Shown: positions 9,530 to 18,485 of the stretch, one piece after another
Numbering within the stretch: position 1 is the first letter of the stretch
How the letters are laid out: the number at the start of each line of letters is the position of its first letter
Origin: Kalmanozyma brasiliensis GHG001
Lineage: Eukaryota; Basidiomycota; Ustilaginomycetes; Ustilaginales
Length of the DNA stretch: 64,000 bases
Direction: 5' to 3'
NCBI RefSeq assembly: GCF_000497045.1
Contig: NW_015961961.1
Coordinates: 496,001 to 560,000 of the forward strand
The notes under the pieces: generated by a model
Seen by the model: only the letters and a program-made list of their open reading frames with translations
Databases searched by the model: none
What the model was told of the DNA's origin: nothing
Made by a program: the position numbers and the translations under genes

Positions 9530-10382
9530 AGCGAGAGGGTGACTTCAAGCAAAGCTCGTCGTGCGAATCGTTGTCGTTTCCAGTGCGCAGACTGACAGGT
9601 GTGCCGATCTTGGCTGAACGAGTGAGATTCCAGCGGCTGTGACAAGTCGAGAGTGATGACTTGGTCTGCGAAAGAAGCAGCGCGAATCGATGCAGCGCGA
9701 ATCGCACGCGCCATCCTTGGAGCCCGTTAGCTCGGGCCTTAGCTCGGCCGCACGCTGCCTTCGTTTGCACAGATGGCCGGCAGTCTCGTCATCATCCATC
9801 GGCGATTTCAGAGGAAAAACAGGCCGAGTCGTGGTTTAGCCGGGGCCCAGCAACGCGCGCGCGCTCTCTGTCTGCATTGCCGACGACTGCCCACTCTGAG
9901 CTCTGACTGGTCAGATATCGATGTGGCGTCCATGCGGGAAACCTTGTTCGGTGTGCGCTTCTCGGTGTTGGTGACTCGATGGTGTTCTCACATCTCCGTG
10001 GAAGGAGGAGCTTAGATCCGGTGTCAGATCCGAACGGTGATCAGGGTTTAGCCTGACGTCACTCAATTTTTCCAAAGCCCATGTCGTACCGGCATTTGGG
10101 CTGCCGCAGAAGCGCGCGGATGAAGAAGCTCTTTGCAGCTGCAGCCAGCGCTGGTCATGAATTTGCCGATGCCAAAAGTGGATAGCCGCCGCTGAATCGA
10201 GAGTTTGAAGCATGAAGCGCTACAACCAAGCGAGCACGTTTGCAGACTGACGGTCAGTAAGCAGCAAGAGTGAAAAATTCCCAAGCTTTGTCGCCGCGGT
10301 CCCTTTTGCTATCTCGTCGTCGTGTTCCCCCTCGTATCCTTCTCACCACCTTCATCTTCGACATCTGTTGCTTCTGATCGAG
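9530..10382. promoter_or_regulatory. Upstream region of PDR pump gene, with CRE palindrome
   Basis: 853 bases without a supported gene. A perfect CRE/ATF-type palindrome (TGACGTCA) lies at 10054-10061. A pyrimidine-rich tract directly precedes the PDR ATG. Confidence 0.5.
10054..10061. promoter_or_regulatory. CRE/ATF-type bZIP site
   Basis: The palindrome TGACGTCA sits 322 bases upstream of the ABC pump ATG. This 8-mer is the classical binding site of CREB/ATF bZIP factors. Occupancy is inference only. Confidence 0.4.
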
Positions 10383-13300
10383 ATGGCATCGCATCAAGAG
10401 GTGCGGCAACAAGCCAGCCCCGCCGCAGACGGGTCAGCTTCGATCGAGATGCGTGATGCAACGGCTTCATCTCAGCCTGCAGCGGCCACCGATCTCGATC
10501 GTGTCACCAGCACCGGCACCTGGGGCGAACCAGAACGAGGCGAACATGTCAACATCAACCAAGCCATGCAGGACTTTCAGCTCGCACGTCAGTCGTCACG
10601 CGGCTCTGCTACCAGCTCCAATGCTGCCTCTTCATCTTCTGGCCTGCGTGGCGGGTCTAGCATTGTTCGTGCTTTGAGCGGCGGTAACCGCAACGGCGAC
10701 CGCAACAAGCAGCCCAGGATCAACGAGAACGAGCTCGACCTCGAAAACGTTCCCTCGGAAGAAGAGAGCTACGAAGACGACTTTGATCTCAACAAGTGGA
10801 TGTTGACGCGCAGCGCCCAAGCCAAAGAGGAAGGCATCGACCACGGCAAGCCTGTCGGAATGCTCTGGAGAGACATGTCCATCACTGCTCCCGGTTCTGG
10901 TCAAGGTGGCATCTTTGTCAAGACGCTTCCCGTCGCCATCACCAACACTGCATGGAGGGATCCCATCGGTATCCTCACCACCTTGATCCCACCGCTCGGC
11001 AAGCTTTTCGCTCCTCGCAACATGCCCACCACCACGCTCCTCCACGCTTCCAACGGCATCCTCAAGCCGGGAGAGATGCTTCTCGTCCTCGGTCGTCCCG
11101 GGTCGGGCTGCTCCACCACGCTGCGTGCCATCACCTCCAAGAACCACACCAACGTCAACGCATCCGGCAAGATCCTCTACGGCGGTCTCGATGCCGCCGA
11201 GATCAACCGCAAGTACCGAGGCGAGGTCGTCTTTGTCGACGAGGAGGACACGCACTTCCCCACGCTCACCGTTGGCCAGACGCTCGAGTTCGCCCTCAAG
11301 AACAAGGTGCCGCATCGATCGCGTCGACTCAAGGGCGAATCGCGCCAGGACTTTATCGAGATGTGCATCGATGTGATGCTCAAGATGTTTGGCATGACGC
11401 ATGTGCGCAACACCATCGTGGGTGACCAGGCCGTCCGAGGTGTTTCTGGTGGTGAGCGAAAGAGAACCACCATCTCGGAAGCGCTCGCTACGCGCGCCAG
11501 CGTCATTGCGTGGGACAACTCGACTCGAGGTCTCGACGCCTCCACCGCCCTCGACTATGCCCGTTCGCTGCGCATCATCACGGATCTAGCCCAACGTTCG
11601 ACGATTGCCACGCTCTACCAGGTCTCAGAGAGCATCTTTGACCTGTTCGACCGCGTCGCTGTGATCGACCAGGGTCGATGCATCTACTACGGTCCACGCA
11701 AGCTCGCGCGCTCCTACTTCTACGACCTCGGTTACGACACGCCCGATCGACAGACGACGGCCGACTTTGTCACGGCGCTGACGGACGTCAACCAGGTGGT
11801 GTTCCGCGAGGGCATGGAGGCGCAGACTCCCAAGACCGCGGCGGATCGCGAGCGCGTCTGGCGATCCAGCCCGCTCTACCGGCAGCTCGAATCGGAGCTC
11901 GAGTCATACGAGCACCACCTGGCGCAGGCCGAACAGGCCGAGCGACTCAAGCAGACCGTCCGCTCCGAAAAACGCAAGGGCGTGCAAAAAGGTTCGAGCT
12001 ACACAGTGAGTTTCTGGGATCAGATCCTCAGCTGCATCTGGCGCCAACTGCTCATCAAGTGGGGCGCCAGAGGCGACCTCTACGTCAAACTCTTCACCAT
12101 CATCTCGGTGTCGTTTATGATCTCGTCGTTGTTCTACAAGCAGCCGTTTGATTCGGAAGGTGTCTTCACGCGGGGGGGTATCCTGCTTTTCGCCTGCCTG
12201 TTCAATGGATGGCTGCAACTGTCCGAGTCGTTCGAGGCGGTGGCGGGACGACCGATGTTGAGCCGACACCGACAATTTGCCTTCTACCGCCCGTCGGCGG
12301 TGGTCATCGCCCGTGCGCTGGTCGACATCCCCTTCCTCCTCGTCCAATGCTTCTTGTCGGCCATCATCATCTACTTCCTGGCCAACCTTCGACCGGATGC
12401 CGGAGCGTTCTGGATCTTCTACGTCTACTGCTTCCTCTCGTCCTACTCGCTCACCGCGCTCTATCGCATGTGCGCCGCGTTTTCGCCCGGGTTCAACGAG
12501 GCGATCCGCTTCTCGGTGCTTTCGCTCAACGTGCTCATCATCTGGGTTGGCTATGTGCTGCGTCGTCCGCAGATGAACTGGCTCATCTGGCTCAGTTACG
12601 CTCAACCCATCAGCTACGCCTTTGAAGGGTTTCTGGCGAACGAGCTCAACTATCCGATTCAGTGCGCCGCGGAGCAGATCGTGCCATTCGGAGAGGCGAG
12701 GGATGTCGCGTTCCAGACGTGCTCCTTGACTGGTGGGCAACCGGGGTCGTTGGTGGTGCAGAGCGCAGACTACCTCTCGGTGACTTTCGGGTATTCGAGG
12801 AGCCATATTGGGCGAAACATTGGCGTCATCATTGCGTTTTCGGTGCTCTATCTCATCCCCACGGTGATCGGTGCCGAGATCATGAACTTTGGTGGTGCGG
12901 GTGGCGGCGTCACCGTCTTCGCGCGTACCAAGCGGGCCAAGGCCAAGCTGGCTGCCTCCAAGCCAGCCAGCAAGGACGATATCGAGTCGAAACCCGCGGT
13001 GGTAGCAACTCATCCCAGCTCGAACGACAGCAACGGCAGCGTCACCCGCGCCAACTCGCCCTCTAGCAACGAAAAGACCACCGGCGTCAAGACGGCCGAC
13101 GAACTGGACAAGAAGGCCATCTTCACGTGGAAGGACGTCTCGCTGCAGCTGGCCGAGGGGCGCAAGCTGCTGGATGGCATCACGGGCTACGTCAAGCCGG
13201 GCACGATTACGGCGCTGATGGGTGCATCCGGTGCGGGCAAGACGACGTTGTTGACGGCGCTATCGCAGCGAGGCGTTGCGGGCGAGTTGTCGGGGGATAT

Positions 13301-15065
13301 TCTGGTCGATGGCAAGCCTCTCGGTCCTGGGTTTCAGCGCGATACCGGGTTCGTGTTGCAGGGGGACGTGCATCTGGCCTCGCAGACGGTCAGGGAGGCG
13401 ATCGAGTTCTCGGCATTGTTGCGACAGCCGGCGGAGGTGCCTCGTGCCAAGAAGCTCGCTGATGCGCAGCATGCGATTGAGCTGCTCGAACTGGATGATC
13501 TGCAGGACGCGTTGATTGGCGTGCCTGGTTTTGGTCTGGGCGTGGAGCGCAGGAAAAGAGTGACCATCGCCGTCGAGTTGGCGGCCAAACCCGATTTGCT
13601 GTTGTTCCTTGACGAGCCTACTTCGGGTCTCGACTCGGCCGGAGCGGCATCCATTGTGCGCCTCATCCGTCGTCTCGCTAGCGAAGGCCAGGCGATCCTG
13701 TGCACCATCCACCAACCCAGCGCGCTGCTCTTCGAGTCGTTCGACAACCTGCTCCTCCTCCAGCCCGGAGGTAGGACCGCGTACATGGGCCAAATCGGCA
13801 ACGAACGCGCCAAAGGCTCCGATCGAGTTCGCGAGTACTTTGAACGCAACGGTGCCCCCGCTTGCCCCCCGACCACCAACGTCGCCGAGTACATGCTCGA
13901 GGTGGTAGCGCAAAAGTCGCAGAAGCCGTGGTCGGAACGATGGAAGGCGTCGCCCGAAGCACGCGCGCTCACCGAAGAGGTCGATGCCATCAACAAGAAC
14001 CGTGCCGATCGACCGGTGATCAAAGACTCGCGTTCCGAACGCGAGTACTCTGCGACGCTCCAGACGCAGATCGTCGAGTGCACCAAACGCCAGTTCCGCG
14101 ATCTGTGGCGGGATGCGCCGTTCGCCTACGGCATCCTCTTCTCCAACATTGTGACCGGTTTTGCGGCGGGCGGCGGCTTCGCCCATCTGGGCAACTCGGT
14201 GACCGACCTGCAGTACCGCGTCTTTGTCGTCTTCCTCGTCATCCTCAACTTCCCCGCGACGGTCAACTCGATCATCTCCAAGTTCTGGGAGATGCGCATC
14301 ACGTTTACCGTACGCGAAGGCCCATCGAAGACCTACTCGTGGATCGCCTTCATGACTGCGTTCGTGGCGGTCTCGATTCCGGTAGCGTTGGTGGCCTCGG
14401 TGTTATTCTTCCTACCGTCGTTCTTCTTGCCCTTCTACTCGCAGCGTTCGACGGTGGCGGGAATGTGGTATCTCATGATCTTCTTGGTGACGTGCTACGA
14501 GATGTTTTTCTCGTTGGCGCTGGCCGCGGCGTGCCCGACACCCGTGACGGCGGCGAATCTGTTGCCGTTCTTGCTGCCGTTCGTGGCGATCGTCAACGGC
14601 GTCATTGTGCCCATATCGAGGCTGGTAGCTCCTTGGTCTGGGTTGATCTACGCCAACCCGCTCTACTGGTATGTGCGCAGCATGGTCGCGAATATCCTCC
14701 ACGACCTGCCGGTGGTGTGTCGGCGCGAGGATCTGGCCATCTTCGACCCGCCGCAGGGGCAGACGTGCGGAGCGTATGCGTTGCAGTGGGTGCAGAGCGT
14801 AGGCGGACAGCTGGTGAATCCGGATGCGACGAGCGCGTGCGAGTTCTGCCAGTTCCAGGTGGGAGATCAGTTCGCGGCGACTTTGGGGGCTACGTGGGAG
14901 TTCAGGTGGAAGGGCGTGGGGATTGTCGCTGGGTACACGATCGGTCAGCTGGGTCTGGCGTACGTGGCCTACTGGTACTTTACCGAGAAGGGGTATGGGA
15001 TTGGTGCTGGGCTCATTTCGGGGCTAGTGGGCAAGGTGAAGCGCCTGGGGAAGGGGAGGCAGTAG
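10383..15065 (+). CDS. PDR-type full-size ABC transporter (multidrug efflux, ABCG)
   Basis: 1560 residues from the ATG at 10383; an in-frame TTG lies at 10368 but is not a credible start. The layout is NBD1-TMD1-NBD2-TMD2. NBD1 has the degenerate Walker A GRPGSGCST (about residue 236, Cys in place of Lys, typical of the PDR family), signature VSGGERKR (about 353) and the Walker B region IAWDNSTRGLD. NBD2 (about 945-1100) has canonical GASGAGKTT and LFLDEPTSGLD, with GLGVERRKR in place of a signature sequence. Each TMD has about six helices, and TMD2 ends with a Cys-containing extracellular loop. PDR pumps use ATP at the plasma membrane to export drugs, plant defence compounds or lipids. The substrate is not predictable here. 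An SSU1-type exporter follows 470 bases downstream. Confidence 0.93.
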   Translation: MASHQEVRQQASPAADGSASIEMRDATASSQPAAATDLDRVTSTGTWGEPERGEHVNINQAMQDFQLARQSSRGSATSSNAASSSSGLRGGSSIVRALSGGNRNGDRNKQPRINENELDLENVPSEEESYEDDFDLNKWMLTRSAQAKEEGIDHGKPVGMLWRDMSITAPGSGQGGIFVKTLPVAITNTAWRDPIGILTTLIPPLGKLFAPRNMPTTTLLHASNGILKPGEMLLVLGRPGSGCSTTLRAITSKNHTNVNASGKILYGGLDAAEINRKYRGEVVFVDEEDTHFPTLTVGQTLEFALKNKVPHRSRRLKGESRQDFIEMCIDVMLKMFGMTHVRNTIVGDQAVRGVSGGERKRTTISEALATRASVIAWDNSTRGLDASTALDYARSLRIITDLAQRSTIATLYQVSESIFDLFDRVAVIDQGRCIYYGPRKLARSYFYDLGYDTPDRQTTADFVTALTDVNQVVFREGMEAQTPKTAADRERVWRSSPLYRQLESELESYEHHLAQAEQAERLKQTVRSEKRKGVQKGSSYTVSFWDQILSCIWRQLLIKWGARGDLYVKLFTIISVSFMISSLFYKQPFDSEGVFTRGGILLFACLFNGWLQLSESFEAVAGRPMLSRHRQFAFYRPSAVVIARALVDIPFLLVQCFLSAIIIYFLANLRPDAGAFWIFYVYCFLSSYSLTALYRMCAAFSPGFNEAIRFSVLSLNVLIIWVGYVLRRPQMNWLIWLSYAQPISYAFEGFLANELNYPIQCAAEQIVPFGEARDVAFQTCSLTGGQPGSLVVQSADYLSVTFGYSRSHIGRNIGVIIAFSVLYLIPTVIGAEIMNFGGAGGGVTVFARTKRAKAKLAASKPASKDDIESKPAVVATHPSSNDSNGSVTRANSPSSNEKTTGVKTADELDKKAIFTWKDVSLQLAEGRKLLDGITGYVKPGTITALMGASGAGKTTLLTALSQRGVAGELSGDILVDGKPLGPGFQRDTGFVLQGDVHLASQTVREAIEFSALLRQPAEVPRAKKLADAQHAIELLELDDLQDALIGVPGFGLGVERRKRVTIAVELAAKPDLLLFLDEPTSGLDSAGAASIVRLIRRLASEGQAILCTIHQPSALLFESFDNLLLLQPGGRTAYMGQIGNERAKGSDRVREYFERNGAPACPPTTNVAEYMLEVVAQKSQKPWSERWKASPEARALTEEVDAINKNRADRPVIKDSRSEREYSATLQTQIVECTKRQFRDLWRDAPFAYGILFSNIVTGFAAGGGFAHLGNSVTDLQYRVFVVFLVILNFPATVNSIISKFWEMRITFTVREGPSKTYSWIAFMTAFVAVSIPVALVASVLFFLPSFFLPFYSQRSTVAGMWYLMIFLVTCYEMFFSLALAAACPTPVTAANLLPFLLPFVAIVNGVIVPISRLVAPWSGLIYANPLYWYVRSMVANILHDLPVVCRREDLAIFDPPQGQTCGAYALQWVQSVGGQLVNPDATSACEFCQFQVGDQFAATLGATWEFRWKGVGIVAGYTIGQLGLAYVAYWYFTEKGYGIGAGLISGLVGKVKRLGKGRQ

Positions 15066-15535
15066 ATAGAGGACTACATAAGTTAGATACATAGATGTCG
15101 ATAAATGCCGAGCGTCGTAGGAGCTCCACCTTGATGGAATCTCAAGACATGATGCTCACTCCTTTGCTAGTATGACAGGCTTGTGCTCATCATTGCCATT
15201 ACGTGCTGTGAAAGGATGCACCGAGGCCGGCGCCCTTCTCTGCAAGATCAGATGCTCACGACCTCGAAACAGACGATGAACCAAAAGGACCCTGACAGGC
15301 GCTGTCGGCGAGCTGAGTTGATCGCCGCGGCTGAGCTCTAAAAATTTGAAATTCATGCTTTGGAACGCGAGTCAGAGACAGCTGCAGCAACCTCGCACGA
15401 CATCACGCCATCGGTCCGGTTTGGCTGAGCTCTTAATCGACTACTGTACCAACCACCATATCTGCATCCTTGCCTCTTCTCATGACATAGCCGAGTCATC
15501 GTGACGCTCGCTCGTCAGCTGTACATCGCCGAAAC
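15066..15535. other. Intergenic region between two transporter genes
   Basis: 470 bases. It holds the PDR 3' end, which is AT-richer after the stop, and the promoter of the next gene. No gene or repeat is seen. Confidence 0.45.
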
Positions 15536-17167
15536 ATGGCAAGCCTCGAAAAGGCAGCGATGGCCTTGAGCCGTCGTGCCGACGCCTCGCCCCAACCCAA
15601 CATGGACCCCTCGATGGCGACCGACTCGACCCTGGCTACACGCAAGCACGTCGCTATCGACCTCGAGCAGCCCGCGCCCCTCCCCAGCGACCTCCACTCC
15701 ACAGACTCGACCACGCAAGCCAGCAGCTCCCATACACCGCTGACACCCACTCGCACCCAGCGCATCCGCACCGAACTGCGCCGCATCACCCTCCACTTCA
15801 CCCCATCCTGGTTCAGCGTCAACATGGGCACGGGCATCACCTCGATCCTCCTCCATCAGCTGCCCTACCAATTCCCTGGGCTGGGCATCATCTCGAACGT
15901 CCTCTTCGGACTCAATGTGTTGCTCTTCTTCCTGTTTTTGGGGATCAGTGTGGCACGATACGTCATTTGGCCGCAGCTCTTCTGGATCATGCTTTTCCAC
16001 CCTACGCAGAGTTTGTTTCTGGGCACGTTTGCGATGGGCCAAGCGACACTCATTACCATGTGTGCGATCAGCGCGGCGCCTGCGTGGGGGTTGGGATTTG
16101 CCTACTTTACATGGGGATTGTGGTGGGCCAACGCGCTGCAGTCGTTGGTCATATGCGTAGGGTTGCCGTTCATCCAGTTTACACGGCACGTGCAGTCGCT
16201 GGACAAGATCACCGCCGTGTGGTTCTTGCCTGTGGTGACGACGATTGTGTGCTCGGCGACGGGCGGGTTGGTCGCCGACCTCCTGCCTGCGCCACATGCA
16301 AAGTTGACTCTGATCGTCTGCTGGGTGCTGTGGGGAACTGGGTTTGGGATGGCTTTCCTGCTCATGTCGCTCTACTACGCCAGGCAGGCGATCTACAAGA
16401 TCCCGCCAGCACAGTTGATTGTCTCCACCTTCCTTCCGCTAGGACCTTGCGGCCAGGGCGCATTCTCGTTGCTACAACTCGCTTCGGTGCTGTACAAGCT
16501 CGCTCTCACCGAATCCACCGCCTTGCCAAGCCCCAACGCAACCGACGCCGAAACAGCACGCATGATGGCCACCGCCATCTACGCCGTCTCGGTGCCCGTC
16601 GCGCTCGTCCTCTGGGGTCTCGGGCTTGTATGGCTCCTCCTCGCCGTGTCCTCCCTCGTCGACCTATGGCTGGTCTCCAAGCTGACCTTCAACCTCGGCT
16701 GGTGGGGCTTCACCTTCCCCCTCGGCGTCTTCGCCACTGCAGCCATCAAGTTCGGTAGCGTCCTCGACTCTGGCGCTTTCCGCATCATCGGAACGGTCCT
16801 CGCACTGATCGAGGTGGTCCTCTGGGCATTCATCTCGACCATGACGCTGAAAAAAGCCGTCAAGGGAGCGATCTTTTTCAGTCCGTGTCTCGCCGAGATG
16901 TGCGACGAACAGGGCGAACCGCCGAAATACGTGGCGCCCGCGAGGAAGTATGGGTTCGAACCAAGGCCGATTCCCGTGGGAAGCTTTGGTGAGGAGGAGG
17001 GGGGTGAGGAGGGGAGTCGCAGCAGGAGCAGGGGCAGGTTTGTCGGGTTGGGAAGGAGTGCGAGGGGCAGGTCGTGGTCGAGAGCTAGGAGCTGGCTGGG
17101 GAAGGGGAATCGGAGCAACTCGCCGTTGGGAAGTGTGCCTAGAGGCAGATCGCAGCAACGGTTGTAG
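15536..17167 (+). CDS. TDT-family exporter, SSU1 (sulfite efflux)/malate-permease type
   Basis: 543 residues. Ten hydrophobic segments span about residues 95-440, preceded by FTPSWFSVNMGTGI, which matches the start of the SSU1/TehA (SLAC1-like) fold. In yeast Ssu1 exports sulfite; fungal relatives also carry C4-dicarboxylates. Sulfite export is the leading inference because of the overall Ssu1 resemblance. The C-terminus is unusual: after KYGFEPRP there is an acidic patch (EEEGGEEG) and then a roughly 50-residue Arg/Ser-rich tail with repeated RSRSRGR, RSARGRSWSR and RSQQRL, resembling an RS domain and probably cytosolic. The gene is tandem with the PDR pump, and both are efflux systems. Confidence 0.85.
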   Translation: MASLEKAAMALSRRADASPQPNMDPSMATDSTLATRKHVAIDLEQPAPLPSDLHSTDSTTQASSSHTPLTPTRTQRIRTELRRITLHFTPSWFSVNMGTGITSILLHQLPYQFPGLGIISNVLFGLNVLLFFLFLGISVARYVIWPQLFWIMLFHPTQSLFLGTFAMGQATLITMCAISAAPAWGLGFAYFTWGLWWANALQSLVICVGLPFIQFTRHVQSLDKITAVWFLPVVTTIVCSATGGLVADLLPAPHAKLTLIVCWVLWGTGFGMAFLLMSLYYARQAIYKIPPAQLIVSTFLPLGPCGQGAFSLLQLASVLYKLALTESTALPSPNATDAETARMMATAIYAVSVPVALVLWGLGLVWLLLAVSSLVDLWLVSKLTFNLGWWGFTFPLGVFATAAIKFGSVLDSGAFRIIGTVLALIEVVLWAFISTMTLKKAVKGAIFFSPCLAEMCDEQGEPPKYVAPARKYGFEPRPIPVGSFGEEEGGEEGSRSRSRGRFVGLGRSARGRSWSRARSWLGKGNRSNSPLGSVPRGRSQQRL

Positions 17168-18485
17168 ATGATGCACAGGAGATGATGCGATAATGATACC
17201 CGTCCAACAGGAGCAAGTGTTTGCGATTTGGTCGTGTGCGAGATGATGTCCCATGGAGGGAGTGGTCGGTTCGAATGAGCATCGTTGAGAAGCGCGGATC
17301 TGGACCTGTCTGAGGGTGCATGACCCTCGACTGACCCTCGACTGACCCTCGACTGACCCTCGACCAGCTCAAAGGATGACCTCGTCCATCGGGTCCTTGC
17401 TCGCCTCGCTCAGCAGCCCACACAACTTCTCCCCTCACCCGCTACTCCTCCTCGCCCTCTACACCGATCACACTCTAGAAACGCATCAAAATCGTTGTGG
17501 AGCAAAGATCACATTCATACAGAGCCTAGGGCCAATGCAGTGCCAAGAACGAAAGACAGCGTCTCGAACGGAAAAGCACCTGTGATGTCGGAGACCTGCA
17601 GAAGAGCAAACGATGACGAACGAAGCTGGTCAGTCAGGCTCGCCCATTGCATATCCATTGTCACTGGCGGTGGTAGCAGCAGCGAAACGACGGCGGCGGC
17701 GGCGAAGAACGCCAAGTGCGAATTCGACTCGGAAGGAGATCCATCATATAGGAGCGAAAGACGTTTAGATGGTTGGGGTTATCCGCAACGAGCCTTTGGA
17801 GCTCTCGGATTGAACTATGCTGTGCTTTTGGATATAATCCTGTGGATTCCGTTGGGCGCGGCGACGCCGCTCGATGCCACCGCTGCTGGCGCCGACTTGC
17901 TCAGCCTGGTTCGTAGCCAAGCTGTGCTTGTCGAAGTGCGAAGACTTACCCTGGACAAAGTTGGGCGCCGCTGCCCTGCCGCTGCACTGTGAGACACAGA
18001 GCGCGACAGCACAACGGACACCCTGTGCGACAGAGTCGATGGACAATGTGGTTGGAAGGAGAGGGACAAACTAGTCCGCGAAGAACCACCTTTCTCGGTT
18101 GCGTCTCGCTCATTTTTTTTCCTCCTCTGCCTATGAGCAATATTACATAAGCAGTACACATCCTCAGCTCCCCCACGATGCCTCCGACTAATCATACATG
18201 CTGCTCTCATCACTCGCCTGCATCAAGCTCCGGAGGCTGCCGCCATTGACACCACCCACATTCCCAGTTTTACAAATGTCCTTCACAATGCTGTCGACTG
18301 GCTTGGCTCAAGCAGTCGATCAGTTCCTGCAAGCCACGCCTGTAACGCACTTCCACATCAGCAAGAGACACGGCTCGCAAACGGACGCGCAAAGACAGAT
18401 GCAAATGCGATTGCGAGAAACCAAACTTGGTACAATACGATCCGATGCACATCCACTAACTCAAGCCCACTCCTCCCCCTCGTCT
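17168..18485. other. Intergenic region, 1.3 kb, with an 11-bp tandem repeat
   Basis: The region lies between convergent genes. It contains a four-copy 11-base tandem repeat at 17321-17364. A plus-strand frame at 17495-17992 includes a hydrophobic stretch (LLDIILWIPLG), and a minus-strand frame at 17515-17715 is also hydrophobic. Neither has a domain or convincing gene structure, so I do not call a gene. Confidence 0.45.
17321..17364 (+). repeat. 11-bp tandem repeat, four copies
   Basis: The unit TGACCCTCGAC is repeated exactly four times. It lies about 160 bases after the stop codon of the TDT exporter, so it may fall in the 3' UTR. Confidence 0.9.

Noticed and set aside
17495..17992. Possible small membrane protein on either strand
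   Set aside because: Hydrophobic stretches occur on both strands in overlapping frames, and neither has clear start, splice or family support.
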